A DNA stretch of 64,000 nucleotides from CAYZHM01 sp964478225 (lineage in GTDB: Bacteria > Pseudomonadota > Alphaproteobacteria > Micavibrionales > Micavibrionaceae). The DNA lies in NCBI GenBank assembly GCA_964478225.1, contig CAYZHM010000006.1, positions 1 to 64,000 on the forward strand, written 5' to 3'. Under the pieces are notes generated by a model. The model was not told the origin of the DNA. It made no database searches and was given only the letters and a program-made list of their open reading frames with translations. This document shows positions 1-8,498 of this stretch, piece after piece (the stretch's first letter is position 1; each line of letters opens with the position of its first letter). A program made the translations under genes and the position numbers.

Positions 1-72
1 AATTGGCAGACGCACCAGATTTAGGTTCTGGCGCCGCAAGGCGTGGGGGTTCAAGTCCCTCCACCCGCACCA
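1..72 (+). tRNA. tRNA-Leu (anticodon TAG), 5' end cut by the window edge
   Basis: The window opens inside the D-loop. The anticodon stem-loop pairs CCAGA with TCTGG around a 7-base loop holding TAG, which reads Leu CUA codons. A long variable arm of the class II type follows, then a T-arm with TTCAAGT, the 3' acceptor strand CACCCGC, discriminator A and an encoded CCA at 70-72. The 5' acceptor strand lies upstream of the window. Confidence 0.93.
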
Positions 73-114
73 TTTTCAGGAAAAAGCCTTTAAATTTTGA
101 GGATGTTAAACGTA

Positions 115-1992
115 TTAGCCCAGGGTTTGATCAGGTGCTACAGTTTTAGTTCTTTTGTTTATCCGGCCTTCAATTTCATTGCTAATCATGCTTGCGGCGA
201 GACCCGAAGAGCCTCCTGCAGCTACTACGATACCATGGAGACCTGTGTCTTCTACGGCGTTCCAGCCTACAAAGGGAATATAGACGGCCAGGTGTCCAAG
301 AACTGTGCCGGTATAAACGCCTTTATTTAGATATATGTCCAGGATCATGAAGGCCGTGGTTATGCTCGCGGCGGACCAGGTGTATTTGTTTTTTAAAATA
401 TCGGGAACGTAAGTTGAGATGGTTAGGTTTTGTTTTGTTAGGGGGGATGAGATCGCAGGGTTTGTAAAATTATCAAAGCTTGTCGAGGCCGTTATCGTGT
501 TGGACGGGTTGTTGATCCCTGATCTTTTACGCATATGGCGATGAACATTTTCGCCTGTTGCTAGCCCTGCGGCGGCCATCCAAACCATGGCTGGATTGAA
601 TCCGCCATAGTAGTACGCAGCACTGCCGGCGGCGGCGCTTGCGAAGGCTATGCTTAATTTGGAGTTCGCGCGGCAGCGCTTCAGGAAATCCATAGCCTCG
701 TCCCAATGCTCTTTGGCTTCTTCGTTGCTGAGTGTTTTTGCATCGTAGGCGATGGCAAAAGCCGCACAGAGAAGGAGGCCATGCAAGACAATGTTTTCCA
801 GCGTGTTGCCAAAACAAATTAATTCTTGTGCCTGATAGGTTGCATCATCAAAGGCCTGTTTGAAGGCGGAGTCAGGGATAAGGATGCTCCCGAGATTATC
901 GGCCGGGTCTTTGATAAGAGCGTCGATGCGAAGATTGATCAGGTCATAGCCCCATTGAAGTCTCGCTTGAGCGTTTTCTGCCTGGTTTAGTAATTTGGCG
1001 CGGTGTACCGGCGCGATGCTGTCTACCCCAGGAATTTCGCGCAGTACTGAAGCGGCGCTATTTCCAACAAGCTGCACCAGATGATCATGCCAAGGGAGTT
1101 TAATATCTCCGCTTACAGGGTTGTCTGACAACGAGGGCATGAAGTCGGGATTATCAAGCGCATCGAGGCTAACATTTTCAACCTGTAAGAGTTGAGGATC
1201 GACATACATTGTCGCAGAAGTGGGCATGCGGTAACGCATGAAGACGAACAAGGCGAGGCATCCTGCCGTCATGACAGCAAATTTTCCTGGGCGTTCCCTG
1301 TATTGTTCTTTGACGTGTCCGCCGACATCCTGCAGGAGTGCCCAGCAGGCCTTGGCTATCGCTGTTGGGCCTAAGGAATTCTGTCCGGTGTGGTGAGTGT
1401 AGGCTTTGAGGAAGCTTTGTTGAGCTGTTGTATCTTCAATACGTACTTTTTGTCTTTGAAGTTTTTGTTCGAGCCCGTCTTTTTCGACTTTTAAGTGCTC
1501 CAGTTCCGCGAAGTCAGATTCTCTCAGGGCTTGCTTTCGTTTTCTTCTTTTGTGAATTTTTTCGAGTTTTTTGAATTTCTTTTGTGCAGCAAGGAGTTTG
1601 GTTTCGATTTTGTCCAGCCGGTGTTCTTTTTTCTCGATGACGCCGGAGAGATCTGGGCGGTCTGAGGCTTCGATCTCGCTACGGAAGAAATCCTCGAGAT
1701 TCTGAAGTTGTGTGCGGGCAATTCTGGTTTTAGAGGATTCATGCCGTTTGGGTTTGCCGAGGGACTTTTTTTCGATTTCTATAAGTTGAAGAAGGAAAGA
1801 TGCAAGAGCGGGATCGCGGAAAAGATTTGTACCGAGTTGTTCAATTCGATCTGCGGCCTGGCTTGCCGGGTTATGGCCGGCCTTGCTGTGGTAATAAGTA
1901 TCCCATACGCCGGCTGTTTCCGGATCGCGGAGGAGGGCGGCGAGCGCTTCGCCGGCGTTTAGCGTGGTGGTGTCTTGTGCAGGTGTTTGCAT
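115..1992 (-). CDS. unknown coiled-coil, multi-pass membrane protein (625 aa)
   Basis: I do not recognise a family. The protein has a soluble N-terminal part. Residues about 118-188 are a strongly charged Lys/Glu heptad-like coiled coil. Hydrophobic segments lie at about 238-253, 397-416, 447-480 (possibly two), 540-554, 564-578 and 585-603, so the C-terminal half probably spans the membrane several times. No catalytic motif is visible. It starts 7 bases after the stop of the upstream exported protein (2000-2548) on the same strand. The two are therefore very likely one transcript, driven from the promoter region with Fur-box-like sites near 2.6 kb. That context suggests an iron-responsive envelope function, which is inference only. 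Its stop lies 43 bases from the tRNA-Leu end, tail to tail. Confidence 0.8.
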   Translation of the reverse strand: MQTPAQDTTTLNAGEALAALLRDPETAGVWDTYYHSKAGHNPASQAADRIEQLGTNLFRDPALASFLLQLIEIEKKSLGKPKRHESSKTRIARTQLQNLEDFFRSEIEASDRPDLSGVIEKKEHRLDKIETKLLAAQKKFKKLEKIHKRRKRKQALRESDFAELEHLKVEKDGLEQKLQRQKVRIEDTTAQQSFLKAYTHHTGQNSLGPTAIAKACWALLQDVGGHVKEQYRERPGKFAVMTAGCLALFVFMRYRMPTSATMYVDPQLLQVENVSLDALDNPDFMPSLSDNPVSGDIKLPWHDHLVQLVGNSAASVLREIPGVDSIAPVHRAKLLNQAENAQARLQWGYDLINLRIDALIKDPADNLGSILIPDSAFKQAFDDATYQAQELICFGNTLENIVLHGLLLCAAFAIAYDAKTLSNEEAKEHWDEAMDFLKRCRANSKLSIAFASAAAGSAAYYYGGFNPAMVWMAAAGLATGENVHRHMRKRSGINNPSNTITASTSFDNFTNPAISSPLTKQNLTISTYVPDILKNKYTWSAASITTAFMILDIYLNKGVYTGTVLGHLAVYIPFVGWNAVEDTGLHGIVVAAGGSSGLAASMISNEIEGRINKRTKTVAPDQTLG

Positions 1993-1999
1993 GATTTTA

Positions 2000-2548
2000 T
2001 CAGCGAGGTCCTTTGTCGAGTCCTAATGCAGCCTTGGCTTTTTTATTGGCGTCGATGAGTGAGGAGGCCTTCATTTCGCGCCATTCAGGGCCGCACATGT
2101 TTTCATAGCGGGCGGCGATGTCATCTTTAATTTTTTGTTCTTTTTCGGGGGTATATATTCCCTCTTTTTTCAGGGCTGCAACTTTAATGCTGGCCTCAAG
2201 CAGGGATGCTTGTACGACGGTGTCTTTGTGTTGGGAGGCGAGATGAAGCATGTAGACCATGAGATTATTATTAAGCTGTAATCTTCTTTTGGCTTTGTCT
2301 GGGGAAAGGTCTGCTTTGGCAACAGCGCCGTTTAGGATTTGATTGTTGATGTCCAAGGCAATCATGGTTTCTTGGGTGAGATGAAGCTGGCCGTCCTCTA
2401 CGTAAAACTCAGCGCAATCGACCTTCTTGGTTTTGCCGTCCGGGTAATCGACAGTGATAAAGGGTGCGGCTTGCGCGTCATGAAGTGCAGGCAGCGTCAT
2501 GGCCATGGCTAGGCTGAGCGAGGAAAAATATTTGCTGAGAGGGGTCAT
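2000..2548 (-). CDS. unknown exported protein, first gene of the Fur-box operon (182 aa)
   Basis: The start chosen is the ATG at 2548, with a GGAG 6-7 bases upstream. An ATG four codons earlier (2560) is the alternative. The N-terminus is a typical signal peptide: a short polar start, a hydrophobic core rich in Ala, Leu and Met, and an Ala-Gln-Ala-type cleavage site around residue 27. The mature part is mostly alpha-helical and charged. It has one Cys near its start (VDC) and one near its end (MCG), which could form a disulphide in the periplasm. No known domain is recognised. It sits directly downstream of the three Fur-like palindromes and 7 bases ahead of the 625-aa membrane protein, so the pair is probably a two-gene iron-repressed operon. 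Confidence 0.82.
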   Translation of the reverse strand: MTPLSKYFSSLSLAMAMTLPALHDAQAAPFITVDYPDGKTKKVDCAEFYVEDGQLHLTQETMIALDINNQILNGAVAKADLSPDKAKRRLQLNNNLMVYMLHLASQHKDTVVQASLLEASIKVAALKKEGIYTPEKEQKIKDDIAARYENMCGPEWREMKASSLIDANKKAKAALGLDKGPR

Positions 2549-2607
2549 AGGGGTCTCCATTTTATGGAATTAGGTGAATCACAGTTACTTATCTGATAAT
2601 GAGAATC

Positions 2608-2636
2608 ATTATTATTTAGATTGACACCAATGTAAA
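2608..2636 (-). promoter_or_regulatory. predicted sigma-70-type promoter for the 2000-2548 / 115-1992 operon
   Basis: On the minus strand, TTTACA (2631-2636) is followed by 17 bases and AATAAT (2608-2613). The same region also fits TAATAA at a 16-base spacing. The -10 lies in the first Fur-like palindrome. Confidence 0.55.
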
Positions 2637-2649
2637 TGATAATCATTAT
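2621..2649 (+). promoter_or_regulatory. predicted sigma-70-type promoter for the 2696-3070 gene
   Basis: A perfect TTGACA (2621-2626) is followed by a 17-base spacer and CATTAT (2644-2649). The second Fur-like palindrome (2632-2650) covers the spacer and -10, and the third lies just past the expected transcription start. Confidence 0.6.
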
Positions 2650-2695
2650 CGCTTCTAGTTGATAATGATTCTCGTTAACGAAGGCAACCCCCTTT

Positions 2696-3070
2696 ATGGA
2701 AGAAGACGAAAAAAAATCGAAAGGCTTTTTAAGTAAGGCGTTTAAGTTTGCTGCGTGGACGATTCCGATTGCGGTTGCGGCGGCGGTAGGATGGCAGATG
2801 TTTCTCGATCCGCAGTTTTTCCCGCTTTTTCATGATAATACAAACGTCATGGCGCAGGCATGGCGATTGATGATCAACGATTATTTTGGATGGATACCCA
2901 AAATGCTGGGGCTTAGTGGTGATGGGGGGTTGTTGCATACTCCGATTGCTCAAAGCTTCCTGCAGCCTTACATCGATCAGGTTCCTCATGTTTCTACAGG
3001 GATCATCTCAGGAGCCACTGGGGCTGGAACTGAAATAAGTATGGATGCCCTTGAGACCTTGGGGATGTAA
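2696..3070 (+). CDS. unknown small membrane protein, divergent Fur-box gene (124 aa)
   Basis: A charged N-terminus (about 17 residues, Lys/Glu rich) is followed by one clear hydrophobic segment at about residues 18-36. A mainly soluble remainder has a Gly/Ala/Thr-rich stretch near residues 100-114. This pattern suggests a single-pass inner-membrane protein. No family is recognised. The gene is transcribed away from the exported-protein operon out of the shared intergenic region with Fur-like boxes, and it ends 79 bases before tig. The start is the first ATG in frame. The Shine-Dalgarno is weak (AAGG well upstream), so expression level is uncertain. Confidence 0.72.
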   Translation: MEEDEKKSKGFLSKAFKFAAWTIPIAVAAAVGWQMFLDPQFFPLFHDNTNVMAQAWRLMINDYFGWIPKMLGLSGDGGLLHTPIAQSFLQPYIDQVPHVSTGIISGATGAGTEISMDALETLGM

Positions 3071-3149
3071 AAACCATTTGATTTTCCCGCGCATTTGACG
3101 CATGGTGCAGCGTATTTTACAGCCATATATATTGAATGAGTAGCGAAGA

Positions 3150-4577
3150 ATGAAAGTTAAAGACATCAAATCCCAAGGCCTTGAGCACGAGTTTGAAATT
3201 ACAATTCCAGCCAATGATATCGATAAGCATATCGATGAAAGATTGGAAGAAGTCGGCAAAACAGTGAAATTGCCGGGTTTTCGTCCGGGCAAGGTGCCGA
3301 TGAAGCTGCTGAAGCAGAAATACGGCAAGGCCGTGTTGGGCGAGGTTTTGGAGAAGGCTGTGAACGAGACGTCCATGAAGGCGCTGTCGGACAAGAAGTT
3401 GCGCCCAGCCATGCAGCCAAAGATTGAAGTGAAGAGCAAAGATTTTGGCGATGGTCATGATCTGGTTTATTCGATGGCCGTTGAAGTGTTGCCTGAGATC
3501 AAGATTGCAGATTTTAAAGGCCAGAAATTTGAAAAGCCGGTGGCCAAGCCTGATGATAAGGCGGTTGATGAGGCGTTGGAGCGGATTGCATCCAACAACA
3601 CCGGAACGCAGAAAATTGAGGGTGACCGCGGGGCCAAGGACGGTGATACGCTTTTGATCGATTTTCATGGCCGTACGGCGGATGATAATGTTGCACAGCC
3701 CGGTATGCATGCGCATGGTCACCGTTTGAAGTTGGGCTCAGGCCAGTTTATTCCCGGTTTTGAAGATCAGCTTTTGAAAGCGAAGGCCGGATCCAAAGTT
3801 GAAGTCAAGGTTACGTTCCCTGAGAATTATGGCGCCAAAGAATTGGCTGGCCGTGAGGCGATCTTTGATGTGGATGTTCATGAGATTCATGAAGATGCTG
3901 AAGCCAAGATTGATGATGAGTTTGCAAAGTCTTTGGGTTTGGCGGATTTGAAAGCCTTGAAAGAGGCAGTGGCGGAGCAGTTGCAAAAAGAAATTGATCA
4001 GCACAGCCGTCTTAATCTGAAGAAGGTTATTCTGGATTTCCTTGATGCTAAGCATCAATTCGAAGTGCCGAAGGGTATGTTGGATATGGAATACCAAAAT
4101 ATTGCCGATCAGGTGAAAATCGAAAAGCAGCGTCAGGGTGAAAACAAGCCTGAGTTGACGAAAGAGGAAGAAAAGGAATACCGCGAGATTGCGGACCGCC
4201 GTGTGCGTCTTGGGCTTATTTTGTCCGAGATTGGCAATGCTCAAAAAATCACGGTTTCTGATCCTGAGATGCAGCGTGCTGTGATTAGCGAAGCGCAGAA
4301 ATATCCGGGGCAAGAGCGTCAGGTTTTTGAATATTACACAAAGAACCCGCAAGCTCTGGAATCGCTGCGTGCGCCGCTTTATGAAGACAAGATCGTCGAT
4401 TACATTATTGAGCTGTGCGAGGTTTCCGAAAAGGAAATGAGCGCGGACAAGCTGTTTGCCTTGCTTGATGATGATGGCGAAGAAAAGCCGAAGAAAAAGG
4501 CTTCGACATCTGAGAAAAAATCAGATGGCGAGAAGAAACCTGCGGCTAAAAAAGCGTCGGCGAAGAAGAAGTCTTAG
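3150..4577 (+). CDS. tig: trigger factor, ribosome-bound chaperone
   Basis: Trigger factor binds the ribosomal exit tunnel through protein L23 and shields nascent chains in the cytoplasm. The ribosome-docking signature GFRPGKVP is at residues 43-50 in the N-terminal domain. A peptidyl-prolyl isomerase (FKBP-like) domain covers about 155-250, and a helical substrate-cradling C-terminal domain follows. At 475 aa it is longer than the 432 aa of the E. coli protein. The extra length is mostly a Lys/Ala/Ser-rich basic tail over the last 30 or so residues. tig-clpP-lon-hupB is the usual alphaproteobacterial order. The stop overlaps the end of the convergent gene at 4574 by 4 bases. Confidence 0.97.
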   Translation: MKVKDIKSQGLEHEFEITIPANDIDKHIDERLEEVGKTVKLPGFRPGKVPMKLLKQKYGKAVLGEVLEKAVNETSMKALSDKKLRPAMQPKIEVKSKDFGDGHDLVYSMAVEVLPEIKIADFKGQKFEKPVAKPDDKAVDEALERIASNNTGTQKIEGDRGAKDGDTLLIDFHGRTADDNVAQPGMHAHGHRLKLGSGQFIPGFEDQLLKAKAGSKVEVKVTFPENYGAKELAGREAIFDVDVHEIHEDAEAKIDDEFAKSLGLADLKALKEAVAEQLQKEIDQHSRLNLKKVILDFLDAKHQFEVPKGMLDMEYQNIADQVKIEKQRQGENKPELTKEEEKEYREIADRRVRLGLILSEIGNAQKITVSDPEMQRAVISEAQKYPGQERQVFEYYTKNPQALESLRAPLYEDKIVDYIIELCEVSEKEMSADKLFALLDDDGEEKPKKKASTSEKKSDGEKKPAAKKASAKKKS

Positions 4578-5071
4578 GTGTTTGGATTAAAGTCGGCTGC
4601 GGCTTCTAATGTTTTTTCGTATTTATCAAGGCTGTCTTGTGAGAAGAGCTTCATCTTGAGTTCTCCTAATGCTCTCAGTTTTTGAGTTGTGACGAGTCCT
4701 GTGATTGCAAACTCTTTTGTAAGCGCGGAGAGTCGCTTAAGTTGAATATCGTTGTGTCTAAGTGTCTTAAGCCGTCTTTGTTCGTCTGTTGGCTTATCCG
4801 TAGATTTCAAACGATCTATTGTTTCCAAAATTCTTCCGGCTATTTCAAGGTTTTCCAAAGCTGCTCTTGCTGCGTCTCTTAAATGTGGGGTTGCTTCGTC
4901 CAACTTTTTTACGGCTATTTTTTTGCCGGGCGCAAGAAGCTTTTTTTTATCAATTGCTCTGAAGGCAGAATGAATGCCGCTTAAGTGTAGGGTTGATTTT
5001 ACAAAGTCGTTACTCAGTTTTTGAGCCCCAACCCAATGCTGCCTTAGTTTAGATATTTGCTCGTTGTTCAT
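4574..5071 (-). CDS. unknown helical protein between tig and clpP (165 aa)
   Basis: The start is the ATG at 5071, because AAGGAAT sits about 7 bases upstream. An earlier in-frame start at 5092 lacks such a site. The protein is predicted almost wholly alpha-helical and highly charged, with no signal peptide, membrane segment or Cys pair, and I see no known domain. It runs convergent to tig, overlapping its stop by 4 bases, and is divergent from clpP. Its place inside an otherwise conserved chaperone/protease block marks it as a lineage-specific insertion. Function unknown. Confidence 0.7.
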   Translation of the reverse strand: MNNEQISKLRQHWVGAQKLSNDFVKSTLHLSGIHSAFRAIDKKKLLAPGKKIAVKKLDEATPHLRDAARAALENLEIAGRILETIDRLKSTDKPTDEQRRLKTLRHNDIQLKRLSALTKEFAITGLVTTQKLRALGELKMKLFSQDSLDKYEKTLEAAADFNPNT

Positions 5072-5226
5072 TTTGTAATTCCTTAATAACAATGCGCCTT
5101 TTAAACGGGCTTTAAAGATATGTCAATTTATGCTTTGTGGCCAAAATGAAAAACGCTCTTGAAAGCGTATCCTCAGCGGTCTAGGTTTTAGAGAAGAATT
5201 CAATTCCAATCAGAGAGACCTCATCC

Positions 5227-5865
5227 ATGTACGATCGCGACCCGTTAGAAGTTTACAACAACCATCTTGTGCCCACGGTTATTGAGCAAACAAACCGCGG
5301 GGAGCGTGCGTTTGACATTTATTCGCGCTTGTTGAAGGAGCGTATTATTTTCTTGACCGGGGAGGTCAATGATCATGTGTCCTCGCTGATCTGTGCGCAG
5401 TTGCTATTTTTGGAATCAGAAAGCCCGAAAAAGCCGATTTCTTTCTATATCAATTCGCCGGGCGGAGTGGTGACATCCGGGCTCGCGATGTACGATACAA
5501 TGCAGTATATCAAACCAGAAGTTTCGACCGTATGTATCGGCCAGGCCGCATCCATGGGTTCCTTGCTTTTGACGGCGGGGGCCGCGGGCAAGCGTTATGC
5601 GTTGCCGAATGCACGGATTATGGTGCACCAGCCTTCGGGCGGGGCGCGCGGACAGGCGTCTGATATCGAGATTCAGGCGCGCGAAATCCTCAAATTGCGG
5701 GAACGTTTGAACAATTTATATGTTATTCATACGGGCCAAAAGCTGGCGACCATTGAAAAAGCCATGGATCGCGATAATTTTATGAGTGCGGAAGAAGCAC
5801 AAAAGTTTGGTATTGTTGACCATGTTGTTACAAAAGCGCCGGAAGCCGATGAAGAGAAAAAATAA
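5227..5865 (+). CDS. clpP: ATP-dependent Clp protease proteolytic subunit
   Basis: ClpP forms the tetradecameric serine-protease barrel that degrades proteins unfolded by ClpX or ClpA. The catalytic triad is visible: Ser109 in GQAASMGS, His134 in MVHQPSGG, and Asp183 in DRDNF, with the same Ser-to-Asp spacing as in E. coli. The length (212 aa) is normal. The gene is followed by a terminator at 5898-5922 and then lon. The clpX gene that normally lies between clpP and lon in Alphaproteobacteria is not here. A heat-shock-like -35 (CTTGAAA at 5158-5164) lies upstream, but no convincing matching -10 was found. Confidence 0.98.
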   Translation: MYDRDPLEVYNNHLVPTVIEQTNRGERAFDIYSRLLKERIIFLTGEVNDHVSSLICAQLLFLESESPKKPISFYINSPGGVVTSGLAMYDTMQYIKPEVSTVCIGQAASMGSLLLTAGAAGKRYALPNARIMVHQPSGGARGQASDIEIQAREILKLRERLNNLYVIHTGQKLATIEKAMDRDNFMSAEEAQKFGIVDHVVTKAPEADEEKK

Positions 5866-5897
5866 GGTAACCCCTTGTTTTTCCTCTAAAAAGACCA

Positions 5898-5922
5898 ATA
5901 TTACCTCTTGGTAATGTTTTTT
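5898..5922 (+). terminator. rho-independent terminator after clpP
   Basis: The stem ATTACC/GGTAAT (extendable to 8 pairs including a G-T) closes a TCTT loop and is followed by GTTTTTT. It separates clpP from lon, where clpX would usually sit. Confidence 0.75.
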
Positions 5923-5948
5923 AAACACTAAAGCCGTAAGATATATCT

Positions 5949-8363
5949 ATGTTAGGACAACCAAAATCCGACCAGTATGCTGTTTTGCCTTTGCGTGACA
6001 TCGTTGTGTTTCCGCACATGATTGTACCGCTTTTTGTTGGGCGGCCCAAATCTGTGCAGGCGCTTGAGCATGTTATGCATGAAGACAAGAAGATCCTGCT
6101 TGTCACACAAAAATCGCCTTCCGAAGATGAGCCGAGTGCCAGCGACCTCTATAGTGTGGGCACAGTGGCGACGATACTCCAGCTTTTAAAACTCCCTGAT
6201 GGGACTGTGAAAGTGTTGGTTGAAGGCGGTGCGCGGATGGGCGTATCGAAATTTATCGAAGAGCGTGATTTTATTGAGGCCGCGTGCATTCCGTTGAAGG
6301 ATGAAACAGCGCCTGGCGAAGAGATTGATGCTTTGGCTCGGGCGGCGATGACGCAGTTTGAGCAGTATGTGAAGCTGAATAAAAAGATTCCTCCTGAGGT
6401 TATTGTCTCCGTTAACCAGATCGATGAGCCTTCGAAGATGGCGGATACGATTGCCTCACATTTGGCGATCAAGTTGGATCAGAAGCAAGATTTGCTTGAA
6501 ACCGCGAATACGGACGAGCGTCTAGAAAAGATCTTTGGTTTTATGGAAGGCGAGATTGGCGTCTTGCAAGTTGAAAAGCGTATACGTAGCCGCGTAAAGC
6601 AGCAGATGGAGAAAACCCAGCGCGAATATTATTTGAACGAGCAAATGAAGGCGATCCAAAAAGAGCTTGGTGATGGCGAAGATGGTTTGGATGAAATTGG
6701 CGAGCTGAAAAAGCGTGTTGATGATACCAAGCTTTCGAAAGAAGCTAAAGAGCGTGCCGAACATGAATTGAAAAAATTACGTCAGATGTCACCGATGTCG
6801 GCGGAAGCCACGGTTGTTCGCAATTATCTCGACTGGATTTTGAGTGTTCCATGGAGCAAGCGTTCACGCGTGGCTAAGGACATTCGCAAGGCTCAGAAAA
6901 TCCTCAACAAAGATCATTATGGTCTTGAGCGCGTGAAAGAGCGGATCTTGGAATATCTGGCTGTGCAGCAGCGTACCAATAAAGTGAAGGGGCCGATCTT
7001 GTGTCTCGTCGGGCCGCCGGGGGTTGGTAAGACATCTCTTGGACAATCCATCGCGAAAGCCACGAACCGGAATTTCGTGCGGATGTCGTTGGGCGGCGTG
7101 CGTGATGAATCTGAAATTCGCGGACATCGCCGAACATATATTGGCGCGATGCCCGGTAAAGTTATTCAAGGCATGAAAAAAGCGAAGTCGGTTAATCCGC
7201 TCTTCTTGCTGGATGAGATTGATAAGCTTGGCAATGATTGGCGCGGCGATCCGTCGTCGGCGTTGTTGGAGGTTTTGGATCCTGAACAAAATGCAACGTT
7301 CCAGGATCATTATCTTGAACTTGAATATGATCTCTCGGATGTGATGTTTGTGTGCACGGCGAATACAATGTCGACCATTCCGCGTCCGTTGATGGACCGT
7401 ATGGAGATCATTCGCATTTCTGGTTACACCGAAGATGAGAAGCTTGAGATTATCAAGCGTCACTTGCTGAAGAAGCAAATGGAAGCGGCAGGTCTCAGAC
7501 ATAGTGAGTTCTCGATTAACGATAAAGCGTTGCGTGATCTTATCCGTTACTACACACGTGAGTCTGGCGTGCGGAGTCTAGAGCGTGAAGTGGCGAATTT
7601 GTGCCGTAAGGCCATCAAAGAAATTTTGATGAAAGGCAAAAAGAGGATCACCATTACGCCGCGTAACCTTGATAAATATGCAGGTGTGCGCCGTTTCCGT
7701 ACACGCGAGATTGATGACGCGAGCAATATCGGCGTTGTCAATGGACTGTCTTATTCCGAAGTTGGGGGATCTATCTTGGCGATCGAGTCTGTTGTGCTGG
7801 ACGGTAAGGACGGCAAGCTTTCGATGACAGGTAACCTCAAGGACGTCATGAAGGAATCGATTACTGTGGCGGAGATGCTTATTAAGTCACGCGCGCCGCA
7901 GTACGGTATCGATTACGAACAGCTGCAGAAAAAACAAATTCACGTGCACGTGCCGGAAGGCGCGGTTCCCAAGGATGGCCCGTCGGCTGGCGCGGCGATG
8001 GTGACATCGATTATCTCATGCATGACTGGCATTCCTGTGCATCATGATCTTGCGATGACGGGCGAGGTGAACTTGCGCGGCAAGGTCACAGAGATTGGCG
8101 GATTGAAGGAAAAATTGCTGGGTGCATTGCAAGGCGGCATTACAAAAGTATTGATTCCGGAAGATAACGTGAAGGACCTTGAAGAGATTCCTGCGAACGT
8201 GAAGAAAGGTCTTCAAATTATTTCTGTGAGCACGATAGACGAAGTGTTGTTTCATGCGCTTTTAGAGATGCCTCATCCGAAAACCGCAGATTCTGACAAC
8301 AAAATGCACAAGATTTCGTCGAAAACAGCAGAAAATCAGGAAAAATCTGCTTTTGAGCATTGA
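5949..8363 (+). CDS. lon: Lon ATP-dependent serine protease
   Basis: Lon is a cytoplasmic AAA+ protease that removes misfolded and short-lived regulatory proteins. The N-terminal substrate-binding domain spans about residues 9-200 and is followed by a helical linker. The AAA+ module has Walker A GPPGVGKT at 355-362 and Walker B FLLDEIDK. The protease domain has the Ser-Lys dyad at Ser679 (DGPSAG) and Lys722 (GGLKEKLL), which is the same numbering as E. coli Lon. The length (804 aa) is normal for a LonA. It lies downstream of clpP behind a terminator and upstream of hupB, the usual order. Confidence 0.98.
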   Translation: MLGQPKSDQYAVLPLRDIVVFPHMIVPLFVGRPKSVQALEHVMHEDKKILLVTQKSPSEDEPSASDLYSVGTVATILQLLKLPDGTVKVLVEGGARMGVSKFIEERDFIEAACIPLKDETAPGEEIDALARAAMTQFEQYVKLNKKIPPEVIVSVNQIDEPSKMADTIASHLAIKLDQKQDLLETANTDERLEKIFGFMEGEIGVLQVEKRIRSRVKQQMEKTQREYYLNEQMKAIQKELGDGEDGLDEIGELKKRVDDTKLSKEAKERAEHELKKLRQMSPMSAEATVVRNYLDWILSVPWSKRSRVAKDIRKAQKILNKDHYGLERVKERILEYLAVQQRTNKVKGPILCLVGPPGVGKTSLGQSIAKATNRNFVRMSLGGVRDESEIRGHRRTYIGAMPGKVIQGMKKAKSVNPLFLLDEIDKLGNDWRGDPSSALLEVLDPEQNATFQDHYLELEYDLSDVMFVCTANTMSTIPRPLMDRMEIIRISGYTEDEKLEIIKRHLLKKQMEAAGLRHSEFSINDKALRDLIRYYTRESGVRSLEREVANLCRKAIKEILMKGKKRITITPRNLDKYAGVRRFRTREIDDASNIGVVNGLSYSEVGGSILAIESVVLDGKDGKLSMTGNLKDVMKESITVAEMLIKSRAPQYGIDYEQLQKKQIHVHVPEGAVPKDGPSAGAAMVTSIISCMTGIPVHHDLAMTGEVNLRGKVTEIGGLKEKLLGALQGGITKVLIPEDNVKDLEEIPANVKKGLQIISVSTIDEVLFHALLEMPHPKTADSDNKMHKISSKTAENQEKSAFEH

Positions 8364-8405
8364 ACCTTTTCCAAAAAGAGCGTAAAAATGATTCTATGTT
8401 GAATG

Positions 8406-8418
8406 GGAGTGTCACTCC
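8406..8418. promoter_or_regulatory. short palindrome upstream of hupB
   Basis: GGAGTG-T-CACTCC is a perfect 6-bp inverted repeat in the lon-hupB gap, about 80 bases before the hupB start. It could be an operator or a chance palindrome. No regulator is recognised. Confidence 0.25.
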
Positions 8419-8498
8419 GCAGCCTAGGCCCAGCTTAGGTTTGAGGCGAGGCTTTCACCATTGATTTGTTAAACTCAAACTTAAAGAAGAGGTTCATC

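Larger units (their letters stand above)
2595..2679. promoter_or_regulatory. three Fur-box-like palindromes in a divergent promoter region
   Basis: Compared with the classical 19-bp Fur box GATAATGATAATCATTATC, the site at 2595-2613 matches 17 of 19, the site at 2632-2650 matches 17 of 19, and the site at 2661-2679 matches 15 of 19. The region lies between two genes that diverge (minus start 2548, plus start 2696). The first site overlaps the predicted minus-strand -10, and the second overlaps the spacer and -10 of the predicted plus-strand promoter. This is the arrangement expected for iron-dependent repression of both directions. Zur or Mur sites in Alphaproteobacteria have different consensus sequences, so Fur is the best reading. 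Confidence 0.85.

Noticed and set aside
5158..5164. Heat-shock sigma-32 promoter before clpP
   Set aside because: CTTGAAA fits the -35, but no convincing matching -10 at a proper distance was found.
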